Shown: positions 39,118 through 48,469, numbered from the stretch's first letter. The stretch: 64,000 nucleotides of DNA from an uncultured Pelagibacteraceae bacterium (GCA_902587755.1 CACIMN010000002.1:1-64000); one strand, 5' to 3'. Notes: a model not told the origin generated them from the letters alone. Made by a program: numbers and translations.

Positions 39118-39903
39118 ATGATAGGTTTATTTTTAGGTGACACAAATTTTTCTAAAATAGTTCTTAAAAAAATAAAAAAACAAAAAAAAAAATACTTCAT
39201 TATAGATTTTTCAAAAAATAATGAGTTTTACAGAGACAAGAATTCTTTTAGAATAAGCATTGGAAAATTTGGAACAATTATAGATTTAATAAAACAAAAG
39301 AAATGTAAAAGAGTTTTGTTTGCAGGAAAAATTTCAAAACCAAATTTTTCCTCATTAAGGTTAGATTTTAAAGGTATTTATTATATGCCGAGTGTAATTA
39401 GAGCTGCTAAAATAGGTGATGCAGCTATAATTAAATCAATAATTAAAATTTTAAATAATGAAGGAATAAAAGTCATCAGCTCAATATTTTTTAATCCAGA
39501 GCTATCTTTAAAGAAAGGAAACTACACTAAATTAAAGCCTAGTAAAAAAGATTTTAAGTCAATTAAAAAAGGGAAATCTTTTTTTAAAAAAACCAAAAAT
39601 CTAGACCACATTCAAGCTTTAGTAGTTAAGGGAGATAAAATTTTAGCTAAAGAGGGAAAAGAAGGAACAAAAAAAATGTTATCGACATTAAAGAAAAAAT
39701 CAGATGGTATTTTAATTAAATTACCAAAAAAGAAACAGGATTTGAGAATGGACTTACCAACAATTGGTTTACAAACCTTTAAGGATGCTAAAAAATATGG
39801 ATTACGCGGTGTAGTTTTACAATCTAAAAAGCATATTTTTTTAGATAAAACAGAATGCATTAAATTTGCTAATAAAAATAAGATATTTATTAATATTATA
39901 TGA
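39118..39903 (+). CDS. lpxI: UDP-2,3-diacylglucosamine pyrophosphatase LpxI (DUF1009)
   Basis: LpxI hydrolyses UDP-2,3-diacylglucosamine to lipid X, replacing LpxH in alphaproteobacteria. The 261-residue protein has the family features GKISKPNFSSLRLDFKG, GDAAIIKSIIKILNNEGI, QALVVKGDKILAKEGKEGT and the C-terminal LRMDLPTIGLQTFKDAKKYGLRGVVLQ. Position between lpxA and lpxB fits. It overlaps lpxB as ATGA. Its codon use is very AT-rich with many Lys residues, like neighbouring genes. Confidence 0.94.
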   Translation: MIGLFLGDTNFSKIVLKKIKKQKKKYFIIDFSKNNEFYRDKNSFRISIGKFGTIIDLIKQKKCKRVLFAGKISKPNFSSLRLDFKGIYYMPSVIRAAKIGDAAIIKSIIKILNNEGIKVISSIFFNPELSLKKGNYTKLKPSKKDFKSIKKGKSFFKKTKNLDHIQALVVKGDKILAKEGKEGTKKMLSTLKKKSDGILIKLPKKKQDLRMDLPTIGLQTFKDAKKYGLRGVVLQSKKHIFLDKTECIKFANKNKIFINII

Positions 39904-41042
39904 AAAAAATATTCATACTTACCGGCGAGCCCTCTGGAGACAAATTAGCTTCAACTATAATTTCTAAGTTAAAATCTCAAAATCCTGATATTGAATATTT
40001 ATCTGTTGGTGGAAATCATTTAAAAAAATTAGGAATTGAAAGTATTTTTAACTTAAAGGAAATAACCTATCTAGGTTTTACGAGTATTTTATTAAATATA
40101 TTTAAAATAAGGAATAAAATTAATCATACAGTTAATGAAATAATAAAATTTAAACCTGATATATTATTTTCTGTTGATAGCCCTGATTTTACTATGAGAG
40201 TTGCTGAGAGAGTTAAAAAAATTAATACTAATATCAAAACAATTCACTATGTAGCGCCTCAAGTCTGGATATGGAGAAAAAATAGAGTTAAAAAAATAAA
40301 AAAATTTATTGATCATATTCTTTTATTATTTGATTTTGAAAAAAAATATTTTGATGAAGAAAATATTAAAAATACCTTTGTTGGACATCCATTAATTGAA
40401 AATAATGAAGATAATAAAAAAATTGTTGAAAATATAATTCCTAAAGATAAAAAAATTATATCAATTTTTGCTGGGAGCAGAAAATCTGAAATAGATGCAT
40501 TATTAAATATTTTGATTGATTTTATTAAAATAATGAACAAAAGACATAATGATTTTTATTTTTACTTTCATGCAACTGATCAAAATCAAAATTTAATTTT
40601 GTCTGAAATTCAAAAATTGAATTTTGAAAATATAGATGTGGTTTCTGATGAAAGTATTAAATCAAAAATTTTATCTAATTCTACTTTTGCTATATCTAAA
40701 TCAGGTACAGTTTCATTACAAATTTCTAGTGCAAATATACCATCTATAATTATTTATAAACTAAGTTTTATAAATTTTATGATATTTAAAATGTTAGTTA
40801 ATGTTAAGTTTGCAAATATTATTAATATAATTAATAACCGTGAAGTTATTCCAGAATTGCTTCAAAAAGAATGTAACGCTGATGAAATCTATAGATCTGT
40901 AATTTATCTTTTAAAAAACCCTGAGCTTATTAAAAAACAACTTTCTGATTGTTCAAAAACATTAGAAGGAATTAGATCTAAAACTTCTTCTTCTGAAGAG
41001 GCTTGTCTAGTTTTAAGAAATTATCTTAGCCAGCCTAATTAA
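39900..41042 (+). CDS. lpxB: Lipid-A-disaccharide synthase
   Basis: LpxB joins lipid X to UDP-2,3-diacylglucosamine, forming the lipid A disaccharide. It is a GT-B glycosyltransferase; visible motifs are ILTGEPSGDKLAS, SVDSPDFTMRVAERVK, HYVAPQVWIWRKNR, FVGHPLIEN and SISKSGTVSLQ-like FAISKSGTVSLQIS. It has 380 residues. It ends the rpsB-lpxB run and converges on gltX with a 30-base overlap of the two 3' ends. Confidence 0.97.
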   Translation: MKKIFILTGEPSGDKLASTIISKLKSQNPDIEYLSVGGNHLKKLGIESIFNLKEITYLGFTSILLNIFKIRNKINHTVNEIIKFKPDILFSVDSPDFTMRVAERVKKINTNIKTIHYVAPQVWIWRKNRVKKIKKFIDHILLLFDFEKKYFDEENIKNTFVGHPLIENNEDNKKIVENIIPKDKKIISIFAGSRKSEIDALLNILIDFIKIMNKRHNDFYFYFHATDQNQNLILSEIQKLNFENIDVVSDESIKSKILSNSTFAISKSGTVSLQISSANIPSIIIYKLSFINFMIFKMLVNVKFANIINIINNREVIPELLQKECNADEIYRSVIYLLKNPELIKKQLSDCSKTLEGIRSKTSSSEEACLVLRNYLSQPN

Positions 41043-42413
41043 CACCTCTTCTTTGCCAAGAGCTATAACTATATCATATAAACCAGGACCAAATTTTGAT
41101 CCGGTCAAAGCAATCCGTATAGGCTGACCAACTCCTTTAAAATTTGTATCATTTGTTTTAATCAAATTATTTACTACAGGCTCTAAACTCTCCTTATTTA
41201 TATTTGATATAAGTGATAATTCTTTAATAAATTCTGAAATAATTTTTTTTGCTTTATCATCAATTAATTTTAAATCATCCTGATTGAAGCTAACTTCATC
41301 ATTGATGATGAATCTTGAATTATTGTAAATATCTTCTAAGGTTTTAGCCTTATTTTTTAAAAATGATAATGAGGATTTAACTTTTGTTTCTTTATCACTT
41401 TTAATTTCTTCTTTATAAATTTTGCAATATTCAAATAGATTTTGATAAAGATCGTTCTCATCGATTGTTTTTATATAGTGCTCATTCATTGATAATATTC
41501 TGCTCATATCTAGCTTTGATGGTGATTTGCCAATACCTTCTAAATTAAAGAATTCAATGCTCTCATCCAGAGTAAATATTTCTTTGTCTTGATATGACCA
41601 TCCAAGTCTAAGTAGATAATTTCTTAAAGCATCAGGCATTATGCCTATTTTTGAGTAATCATCTAACGTTGAGGCATTATCTCTTTTTGAAAGTTTTTTA
41701 CCTTCAATAGTATGAATTAATGGAATGTGCGCAAATTCAGGAACATCCCAACCCATTGCTTGATATATTTGTATTTGTTTAAAAGTATTTATCTTGTGAT
41801 CATCTCCTCTAATTATATGTGTCATTCCCATTTGATGATCATCAACGGTTGCAGAAAGGTTGTAAGTCGGCGTTCCATCGTTTCTTAAAATTATAAAATC
41901 TTCTATTGTATTATTTTCAATTTCAACATCTCCTTGAACTAAATCTTTAAGTTTAGAATTTCCATTTATTTTACTTTTAAATCTAATCACGGGTTTAATA
42001 TCTTTAGGAGCATCTTTTTCATCAGAATCTCTCCATTTTCTATTATAAATATATGGCATCTTTTTTTGCCTAGCTCTTTTTTTTTGTTCCTCTATCTCTT
42101 CAGCAGAGCAGTAGCATTTATATGCGTTACCTTTTTTTAATAATTCATTAGCAATTTTAATGTGATCTTCTATTTTTTGTGACTGAATATATTCTTCACC
42201 ATCATGCTCAATTCCTATCCACTTTAATGATTTAATAATTTGTATTTTGTATTCTTCTTTTGATCTTTCTTTGTCAGTATCTTCAATTCTTAGGTGAAAA
42301 GTTCCTTTTTGATTTTTAGAGAACAACCAATTAAATAAGGCAGTTCTAACCCCTCCAATATGAAGAGCTCCAGTAGGGGATGGAGCAAAACGTGTTGCTA
42401 CTTTAGACATCAA
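41013..42413 (-). CDS. gltX: Glutamyl-tRNA synthetase
   Basis: GluRS charges tRNA-Glu and, in species relying on GatCAB, tRNA-Gln as well. The HIGH-type motif FAPSPTGALHIGGVRTALFNW and KMSK-type motif GKKLSKRDNAST are intact, as is LRIEDTDKERS. It has 466 residues. It starts 19 bases after the lexA stop on the same strand, so the two may be cotranscribed. The 3' end runs 30 bases into lpxB on the opposite strand. Confidence 0.98.
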   Translation of the reverse strand: MMSKVATRFAPSPTGALHIGGVRTALFNWLFSKNQKGTFHLRIEDTDKERSKEEYKIQIIKSLKWIGIEHDGEEYIQSQKIEDHIKIANELLKKGNAYKCYCSAEEIEEQKKRARQKKMPYIYNRKWRDSDEKDAPKDIKPVIRFKSKINGNSKLKDLVQGDVEIENNTIEDFIILRNDGTPTYNLSATVDDHQMGMTHIIRGDDHKINTFKQIQIYQAMGWDVPEFAHIPLIHTIEGKKLSKRDNASTLDDYSKIGIMPDALRNYLLRLGWSYQDKEIFTLDESIEFFNLEGIGKSPSKLDMSRILSMNEHYIKTIDENDLYQNLFEYCKIYKEEIKSDKETKVKSSLSFLKNKAKTLEDIYNNSRFIINDEVSFNQDDLKLIDDKAKKIISEFIKELSLISNINKESLEPVVNNLIKTNDTNFKGVGQPIRIALTGSKFGPGLYDIVIALGKEEVLIRLAKIIS

Positions 42414-42432
42414 TGTTGTTTAGACTATTTTT

Positions 42433-43110
42433 TTAGAAGTTTCTATATAAAGATACTAAAACTCCTTGAACTTTTACTCTATCAGGTCCAAAAATCTTAG
42501 TTTCATAGTTTCTATTAGCACTTTCAAGCGCCACAACTTTACCTTTTTTTCGAATTCTTTTTAACATCGCTTCATGCTCATCTATTAATGCAACAACAAT
42601 TTTACCATTATCAGCAGTATCTGTTCTTTTAATAATAACAGTATCACCTTCATGAATACCTGCATCTATCATGGAGTCACCTTGAACTTTTAATCCAAAG
42701 TAATCACCATTTTTTTCTAAATTATTTGGTAGTGGAATTCTAGATACTTCATTTTGTATTGCTTCAACAGGTGTTCCAGCTGCAATTTTTCCAAGCACTG
42801 GTACTTCTACTTCATCTGAATGAGTTTGTTCTTCATCTAATCCGCCTTTAATCACACTAGGTGAAAAGCTATTATAAATATCATTGGCAGAAGCTGTTTC
42901 TGGCAATTTAATTACCTCTAAAGCTCTTGCTTTGTGAGCTAATCTTTTTATAAAACCTCTTTCTTCTAAAGCACTAATCAATCTATGAATACCTGATTTA
43001 GATTTTAAATTAAGAGACTGTTTCATCTCTTCATATGAAGGAGATACGCCAGAACTTCTCAACTTCTTGTTGATAAATAAAAGTAGGTTTTTTTGTTTTT
43101 TTGTTAGCAT
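42433..43110 (-). CDS. lexA: LexA repressor
   Basis: LexA represses SOS DNA-repair genes until RecA filaments trigger its self-cleavage. The N-terminal winged helix (residues about 1-65, [31 protein letters not shown]) is followed by the peptidase domain with the Ala111-Gly112 cleavage site ([10 protein letters not shown]), Ser146 in GDSMIDAG and Lys184 in EHEAMLKRI, spaced as in known LexA proteins. At 225 residues it is normal for alphaproteobacteria. A LexA box lies 25 bases upstream, indicating autoregulation. Confidence 0.98.
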   Translation of the reverse strand: MLTKKQKNLLLFINKKLRSSGVSPSYEEMKQSLNLKSKSGIHRLISALEERGFIKRLAHKARALEVIKLPETASANDIYNSFSPSVIKGGLDEEQTHSDEVEVPVLGKIAAGTPVEAIQNEVSRIPLPNNLEKNGDYFGLKVQGDSMIDAGIHEGDTVIIKRTDTADNGKIVVALIDEHEAMLKRIRKKGKVVALESANRNYETKIFGPDRVKVQGVLVSLYRNF

Positions 43111-43134
43111 AAGAACAAATATCGTACAAACAAT

Positions 43135-43149
43135 GTTCTATAAAAGTTC
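43135..43149 (-). promoter_or_regulatory. LexA box upstream of lexA
   Basis: On the plus strand GTTC-TATAAAA-GTTC, on the minus strand GAAC-N7-GAAC, is an exact match to the alphaproteobacterial LexA operator GTTCN7GTTC. It lies 25 bases before the lexA start codon and overlaps the best -10 candidate. Confidence 0.85.
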
Positions 43150-43163
43150 TTTTAAATTAACAA
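43137..43163 (-). promoter_or_regulatory. Candidate lexA promoter
   Basis: Read on the minus strand, TTGTTA (43163-43158) and TATAGA (43142-43137) are 15 bases apart, slightly short of ideal. The -10 lies within the LexA box, so bound LexA would block RNA polymerase. Confidence 0.35.
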
Positions 43164-43199
43164 TACTTAAAAAAACTAGTAAAATAGGGCTTTATTTGA

Positions 43200-43991
43200 C
43201 TATAAAACTGAAAATATAGAATTTTTATCTAAGTTTTTCAAAAGTGATTCACCAATTAAAAAAGTGTTAATTGATGTTTTGTTATTAAGCTCTAATAGCT
43301 CTTCTTTATTCTTAATTCCACTTTCAGATATTAAAGGACCTTTGTGACTTTTTACAACATTATAAATATCATAAGTTGTATTTATATCAGTTTTAAGTGT
43401 TTTTAAATTTCTATTGTTTATTCCAATTAATGCATCTTTGAAATTTAATGCTTTTTTAGCTTCTTCCACTGTATGAACTTCAACTATAACCGACATATTG
43501 TATTTTATAGCTTCATCATATAATTCAGAAGCAAGATCATCTGAAACCCCAGCTAAAATAATTAAAATAGCATCAGCGCCATAACTTTTTGCCAAAGGTA
43601 TTTGAAATTTATCGATAAAAAAATCCTTACACAATATAGGTAAATTTATTTTATCTTTTATTTTGCTTATGTGAATTAAATTTCCTAAAAAATAATCTTC
43701 TTCTGTTAAAACTGAAAGGCAAGTTGCCTTATTATTTAAATAAATCTGAGCAATATCTACAGGATTATAATCATCAATTATTATACCCGCTGAAGGACTT
43801 GCTTTTTTAATTTCAGCAATAATTGAAGTTTTATTATTTTTTATATTATTTTCTATTTTCTCTTTAAAATTAATATAGCTGTTGTTTTTATTAATTAATT
43901 CATCCAAAGTTTTAAGATCTAGAGCTTTTTTTAATTTATCAACTTTCTCAATTTTCTTTTGAATGATATTTTGAAGTATATTTTCAGACAT
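43200..43991 (-). CDS. trpC: Indole-3-glycerol phosphate synthase
   Basis: TrpC closes the indole ring in tryptophan synthesis, converting CdRP to indole-3-glycerol phosphate. Motifs are AEIKKASPSAGII (catalytic Lys), LCKDFFIDKFQI, ADAILIILA, VEVHTVEEAKKAL, IGINNRNLKTLKTD and SESGIKNKEEL. The 263-residue protein is a single-function TrpC without fused TrpF. It overlaps trpD by eight bases, is the last trp gene here, and is followed after 89 bases by lexA. Confidence 0.97.
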   Translation of the reverse strand: MSENILQNIIQKKIEKVDKLKKALDLKTLDELINKNNSYINFKEKIENNIKNNKTSIIAEIKKASPSAGIIIDDYNPVDIAQIYLNNKATCLSVLTEEDYFLGNLIHISKIKDKINLPILCKDFFIDKFQIPLAKSYGADAILIILAGVSDDLASELYDEAIKYNMSVIVEVHTVEEAKKALNFKDALIGINNRNLKTLKTDINTTYDIYNVVKSHKGPLISESGIKNKEELLELNNKTSINTFLIGESLLKNLDKNSIFSVL

Positions 43992-44976
43992 TTTGAATTT
44001 TTTCTAGATGTAAAAAAGTTTTTCCAGAAAGGATAAATTCTCTTGTGTAATTATATGCTTCAGAAAAGTCTGAAAATTTTTCTCCAACAATCAAACCTGC
44101 CGCAGCATTTAAACAAACTGCTTTTGAAAAGTCATTATCTTTACCTTTAAAAATTTCAATCATTTTATCAGCATTAAATTTTGCATCATCACCCACTAGA
44201 TTTTTAAAATTATCTGCATTAACCCCTAAAGCATTTGGATCTATTTTAATCTCAGATATTTGACCATCTTTTAATTGAATAACATTAGTGGTTGCATATG
44301 GAGATATTTCATCTAATCCATCCTCGCTATTTACTATCCAAGCAAATTTTAAATTTAAATTTTTAAGTCCCTCTGCAAAAATTTTTAATAATTTTTTATC
44401 AAAAACACCTACAACTTGTCTCTCTACAAGAGCTGGATTACTTAATGGACCAATCATATTAAAAATGGTCCTTTTTCCAATTTTCTTTCTAACAGGACCA
44501 ACAAATCTCATTGCACTATGATAATTTGGCGCGAACATAAAACCAAAATTATTGGTATTAATTTCTTTTTCAATATCCTCAGGTTCTAAATCAATTTTAA
44601 TTTTGAGAGCTTCCAAAACATCACCAGACCCACACTTTGAAGAAACAGCTTTATTTCCATGTTTAGCTACTTTAATATTCATACTAGCTAAAAGTAGTGC
44701 AGAAGCTGTAGAAATATTAAGTGTGTTCATTCCGTCACCACCTGTTCCACATGTATCAATACAATCACTTACATTCACTCTTTTTGATTTATCTCTTAAC
44801 ACAAAAACACCACCAGCTATTTCGTCTGCAACTTCACCTTTTTCAGATAACAGCGTTAAAAAGTTAAAAATTTGTTCTTCACTGGCTTTTCCTGTCATTA
44901 AAATTTCAAATGCAGACTTACTTTCTTCAAAAGTTAAGTTTTGTTTATTATTTAATTTTTCTAAAATTTGATCCAT
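43984..44976 (-). CDS. trpD: Anthranilate phosphoribosyltransferase
   Basis: TrpD couples anthranilate to PRPP. The PRPP-binding loop DTCGTGGDGMNTLNISTASALLLAS, KHGNKAVSSKCGSGDVLEAL and the region RKKIGKRTIFNMIGPLSNPA are clear. It has 330 residues and lies between trpG and trpC in a tight minus-strand operon, four bases after trpG. The antisense ORFs in the track here are shadows. Confidence 0.97.
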   Translation of the reverse strand: MDQILEKLNNKQNLTFEESKSAFEILMTGKASEEQIFNFLTLLSEKGEVADEIAGGVFVLRDKSKRVNVSDCIDTCGTGGDGMNTLNISTASALLLASMNIKVAKHGNKAVSSKCGSGDVLEALKIKIDLEPEDIEKEINTNNFGFMFAPNYHSAMRFVGPVRKKIGKRTIFNMIGPLSNPALVERQVVGVFDKKLLKIFAEGLKNLNLKFAWIVNSEDGLDEISPYATTNVIQLKDGQISEIKIDPNALGVNADNFKNLVGDDAKFNADKMIEIFKGKDNDFSKAVCLNAAAGLIVGEKFSDFSEAYNYTREFILSGKTFLHLEKIQNV

Positions 44977-44980
44977 AAAT

Positions 44981-45547
44981 TTAATAATTTATAAAGTTTT
45001 TTAGTATTTTCATCCCAAATTTAGTTTTAATACTTTCTGGATGAAATTGTACACCATGAATATTGAATTTTTTATGTTGAACACCCATTATTACTCCATC
45101 TTCTGTTTCTGCTGTGATTGTTAGCTCTTGAGAAAGTTTTTTTTTATCAATTACTAAACTATGGTATCTAGTAGCTTCAAAAGTACTTGGAAGATTTTTA
45201 AAGATACCAATTTTTTTTGATTTTATTTTACTTGTTTTTCCATGCATTAATTTCTTAGCTTGGACAATCCTTGACCCAAAAACTTGACCAATAATTTGAT
45301 GTCCTAGACAAACTCCCAAAAAAGGTATTTCCTTATGTAAAGATTTTAAAATATTAATACAGTTTCCTGATTGATTTGGATTACCAGGTCCAGGTGAAAT
45401 TACTATTTTATCATATTTCCTTTTTTTAATTTCTTTTGAATTAATTTTATTGTTTCTAACGACATCAACGGTTGAGTTTAATGAGGAAATATAGTGATAC
45501 AAATTAAAAGTAAAACTATCGTAATTATCTATTAACAATATTTTCAT
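44981..45547 (-). CDS. trpG: Anthranilate synthase component II (glutamine amidotransferase)
   Basis: TrpG releases ammonia from glutamine for anthranilate synthesis by TrpE. The class I amidotransferase triad is visible: Cys in FLGVCLGHQIIGQVFG, and His and Glu in HGVQFHPESI. The N-terminal LLIDNYDSFTFNLYHY is typical. It has 188 residues. Its ATG shares a base with the trpE stop (TAATG), which would favour equal amounts of the two subunits. Confidence 0.97.
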   Translation of the reverse strand: MKILLIDNYDSFTFNLYHYISSLNSTVDVVRNNKINSKEIKKRKYDKIVISPGPGNPNQSGNCINILKSLHKEIPFLGVCLGHQIIGQVFGSRIVQAKKLMHGKTSKIKSKKIGIFKNLPSTFEATRYHSLVIDKKKLSQELTITAETEDGVIMGVQHKKFNIHGVQFHPESIKTKFGMKILKNFINY

Positions 45548-47007
45548 TATCTTAAAGCATTAATTAAAGCTTTAGCTTTATTTACTGTTTCCTCATATTC
45601 ATTTTTAGGTTTACTATCTGCAACTATACCTGCACCTGCTTGCACATAAAATTTTTTATTTTTAGCAACAGCAGTTCTTAAGGCTATGCATGTATCAAAT
45701 TCTCCATTTGCTGAAAAATATCCAATTCCTCCTGCATATACTTTTCTTTTTGTTGTTTCTAATTCATCTATAATTTCCATAGCTCTAATTTTTGGAGCTC
45801 CAGATACCGTACCTGCTGGAAAACCAGCCAATAGCGATTTAAATTTTGAAAATTTTTTATTATATTCCCCAACTACATTTGAAACTATATGCATAACATG
45901 AGAATATCTTTCAATAATGAAGCTTTCTGTAACTTTCACTGAATTTATTTTTGAGACTTTACCAGCATCATTTCTGCCCAAATCAAGAAGCATCAAATGC
46001 TCTGAAAGTTCTTTTTTATCTCTAAGCAGGTCTCTTTCATAAAAAAGATCTTCCTTTTTAGTTTTACCCCTTGGTCTAGTTCCTGCAATTGGTCTAACAG
46101 TAATTTTATTATCCCTAAGTCTCACAAGTATTTCAGGACTTGCACCAATTATTTGAAAATCCTCAAAATTAAAGAAAAACATAAAAGGAGAAGGGTTTGT
46201 TACTCTAAGTTTTTTATAAATATCTAGCGGTTTTTTTGTTAATTTTGCCTCAAATCTTTGGCTTAATACAACCTGAAAAATATCTCCTAATTTAATATAT
46301 TTTTTTGCTTTTTTAACCATTGATAAAAATTTATTTTTTGAAGTGTTAGATTTCACTTTTATATTTTTTGATTTTGGAATTATTTTTTTATCAATATTTT
46401 TAATTGATGACTGAATGAGTAATGTAAACAAATTAGATTTAATTTCTTCATATTTATTTTTATAGTTTTTAATTTTTTCATCTTTAAAAATGTTAGATAT
46501 ATAAAATATTTCTTTTTTTAAATTGTCATGAATGACTAAGGTTCTTGGACGAAGAAGTCTCACATCGGGTAAATTGAGATCATTTTTACAATTATCCGGA
46601 ATTTTTTCTATATATCTTATTGAATCATAAGAAAAATACCCAGAGATCAATGAGCAAATGTTAGGTAAATTTTTAGGAGTTTCAAACTTGAAATCTTGAA
46701 TGATTTTTTCAATTAATTTTTCTGGTTTATCATTTAATTTTTTTTTTTTATTTTTTTGAATTAGATAAGAATTATTTTTATTAAATTCCCAAATTTTATC
46801 AGGATTTTTACCAAATATTGTATATCTACCTTTGATTTTACCTTTTTCTACAGACTCAAATATAAAACTGTTTTTTTCCTCTAGGAAATTATCGATTAGG
46901 TTTAACACTTCCTCATCATTTTTTACTTTCTTTTTAGTAAAGATGATTTGATTTTTTTTGCTTCTATGTCGAAACTTAAAATCTTTGAAGCTTCGATTAA
47001 TAATCAT
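45547..47007 (-). CDS. trpE: Anthranilate synthase component I
   Basis: TrpE makes anthranilate from chorismate, the first committed step to tryptophan. The chorismate-binding domain shows GDIFQVVLSQRFE, SPSPF-like NPSPFMFFFNFEDFQIIGASPEILVR, VRPIAGTRPRGK, HLMLLDLGRNDAGKVS and FPAGTVSGAPKIRAMEIIDELE. An N-terminal FESVEKGKIKGRYTIFG resembles the tryptophan feedback region. It has 486 residues. It overlaps the PpiD-like gene upstream as ATGA. Confidence 0.97.
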   Translation of the reverse strand: MIINRSFKDFKFRHRSKKNQIIFTKKKVKNDEEVLNLIDNFLEEKNSFIFESVEKGKIKGRYTIFGKNPDKIWEFNKNNSYLIQKNKKKKLNDKPEKLIEKIIQDFKFETPKNLPNICSLISGYFSYDSIRYIEKIPDNCKNDLNLPDVRLLRPRTLVIHDNLKKEIFYISNIFKDEKIKNYKNKYEEIKSNLFTLLIQSSIKNIDKKIIPKSKNIKVKSNTSKNKFLSMVKKAKKYIKLGDIFQVVLSQRFEAKLTKKPLDIYKKLRVTNPSPFMFFFNFEDFQIIGASPEILVRLRDNKITVRPIAGTRPRGKTKKEDLFYERDLLRDKKELSEHLMLLDLGRNDAGKVSKINSVKVTESFIIERYSHVMHIVSNVVGEYNKKFSKFKSLLAGFPAGTVSGAPKIRAMEIIDELETTKRKVYAGGIGYFSANGEFDTCIALRTAVAKNKKFYVQAGAGIVADSKPKNEYEETVNKAKALINALR

Positions 47008-48425
47008 TTGAAATAATTTTTAACTCTATCGATAGTTTTTTGGTTTAATTGTATTTTATATTTGCTAGTTAGCAATTGATCATAGGCAGCCAAAATACTT
47101 TTTCTAGTATTGGTAAACTCACTATTTACAAAATTCTTGTAATCTTCACCTTCTTTGTTTAGCAGGTTTTTATTATATCCTGTTATTTTTACTAAATAAA
47201 TTTTATTTTCACTATTGTTTACTAAAGTAAAAGAATTGACTGGCAACGAGTAAAGCATTTTTAAAGAATTTATCTCAAAAACTTTGTCGTCGTTAATAGA
47301 GCTAATTGACATGTACTCTTTGTTAAAATTACTTAACTCATCAAATCTTGTGTTATTAAATTTATTATTTTGAATTTCTTCTAATATTTTTCTGTTGTAA
47401 TCAAATTTTCCTTTTTGATAAATTAATTCAACTATTTCGCTTTTAATTATTTCATCCTCTAAATCTGGAGATAAGTCATATTCTTGATCTATATTATAAA
47501 GTAAAAAATTATCACCATTCTCAATTAAATCTAATTTCGTTTCTTTTTTTGAATAAATTAATTCTTCATTTATTTGTTCACTTGAGCTAGGTGCAAATTT
47601 AGAAATATCTATAATATTTACATTAATATTTTCCAAAATATTTTCAAAACTCGTACCTTGTGAAATTTTGTTTTCAATTTCATCAATTTCATCAAAAAAG
47701 TCTTGATTAAATTCATCGATACCAATCAAATTTTTAGGATTTAAAATAACGTATCTAAAATCAATGTATTCTTTTTTTAGTTGGTCTTTATTTTCCTCTA
47801 TAAATACTTTTATTTCATCATCAGTATAATCAGACTTAACTTTATATAGACTATCCATATCAAAGTATTCAATATCTAAAGATCTATTATTTTCTTCAAA
47901 TTTTTTATCAATTATAAATTTTGGTGTAATAGTTCCAGCACCAATAAAATCAAATAGATGTTTTTGTAATTCTCTATTTTTTAATTTTAATTCAAACATT
48001 TGTGCAGACATATTGTTTGATAATAAAAATTTTTCATACTTAACTCTTTCAAATTTACCATTTTCATCATGAAAGTTTTTATTCTCTTTAATATTTTTAA
48101 GTATTGTTTTCTCATTAATTGAAATATTAAAATCCTCAATCTCTAGATTAATAAGTGTGGTTGATATAAGTCCCGATAATAGTTCCTCTATAACATTGTT
48201 ATCTAAATTATTTCTAATTGCATCTGCTGAAATTCCACTTTGATTAACGTAATCCATAAAATCTTGAGTGGTGACATTTGTTTTATTTATTTTTGCAATA
48301 TTGTTTTGATTATTAGTACTAAATCCACCACCAAAACCACCAAAGCCAAAAGCAATAATAATTATAACAATTAAAACTAATCCACCAAATTGTTTCCAGC
48401 TTAAGTTTTTTAATTTTTCAATCAT
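47004..48425 (-). CDS. PpiD/SurA-N-like membrane-anchored chaperone
   Basis: The product has one N-terminal membrane span (QFGGLVLIVIIIIAFGFGGFGGG), then a periplasmic region whose start (NIAKINKTNVTTQDFMDYVNQSG) matches the SurA/PpiD N-terminal chaperone fold. Such proteins help newly exported proteins fold at the inner membrane. I cannot find the parvulin isomerase signature in the middle region, and 473 residues is short against about 620 for PpiD, so it may be a chaperone without isomerase activity. It is first in the minus-strand trp operon, as in other alphaproteobacteria. Confidence 0.8.
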   Translation of the reverse strand: MIEKLKNLSWKQFGGLVLIVIIIIAFGFGGFGGGFSTNNQNNIAKINKTNVTTQDFMDYVNQSGISADAIRNNLDNNVIEELLSGLISTTLINLEIEDFNISINEKTILKNIKENKNFHDENGKFERVKYEKFLLSNNMSAQMFELKLKNRELQKHLFDFIGAGTITPKFIIDKKFEENNRSLDIEYFDMDSLYKVKSDYTDDEIKVFIEENKDQLKKEYIDFRYVILNPKNLIGIDEFNQDFFDEIDEIENKISQGTSFENILENINVNIIDISKFAPSSSEQINEELIYSKKETKLDLIENGDNFLLYNIDQEYDLSPDLEDEIIKSEIVELIYQKGKFDYNRKILEEIQNNKFNNTRFDELSNFNKEYMSISSINDDKVFEINSLKMLYSLPVNSFTLVNNSENKIYLVKITGYNKNLLNKEGEDYKNFVNSEFTNTRKSILAAYDQLLTSKYKIQLNQKTIDRVKNYFK

Positions 48426-48440
48426 TGCGTTATAAATTTA

Positions 48441-48467
48441 TTGATCTGTAAAAAACAAATCTATAGA
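48441..48467 (+). promoter_or_regulatory. Candidate tpiA promoter
   Basis: TTGATC (48441-48446) and TATAGA (48462-48467) lie 15 bases apart. An alternative -35, TTATTG (48438-48443), gives 18 bases. The start would be near 48474, leaving a leader of about 8 bases before the tpiA ATG. Confidence 0.35.
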
Positions 48468-48469
48468 TT
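48458..48469. repeat. 12-bp perfect palindrome AATCTATAGATT in the tpiA/ppiD-like divergent gap
   Basis: The palindrome lies in the 56-base gap between divergent genes. It contains TATAGA on both strands, so it could act as a symmetric -10 element for both directions or as an operator. Confidence 0.45.

Noticed and set aside
44552-44971. 139-codon plus-strand ORF over trpD
   Set aside because: Shadow of trpD, which has complete family motifs on the minus strand.
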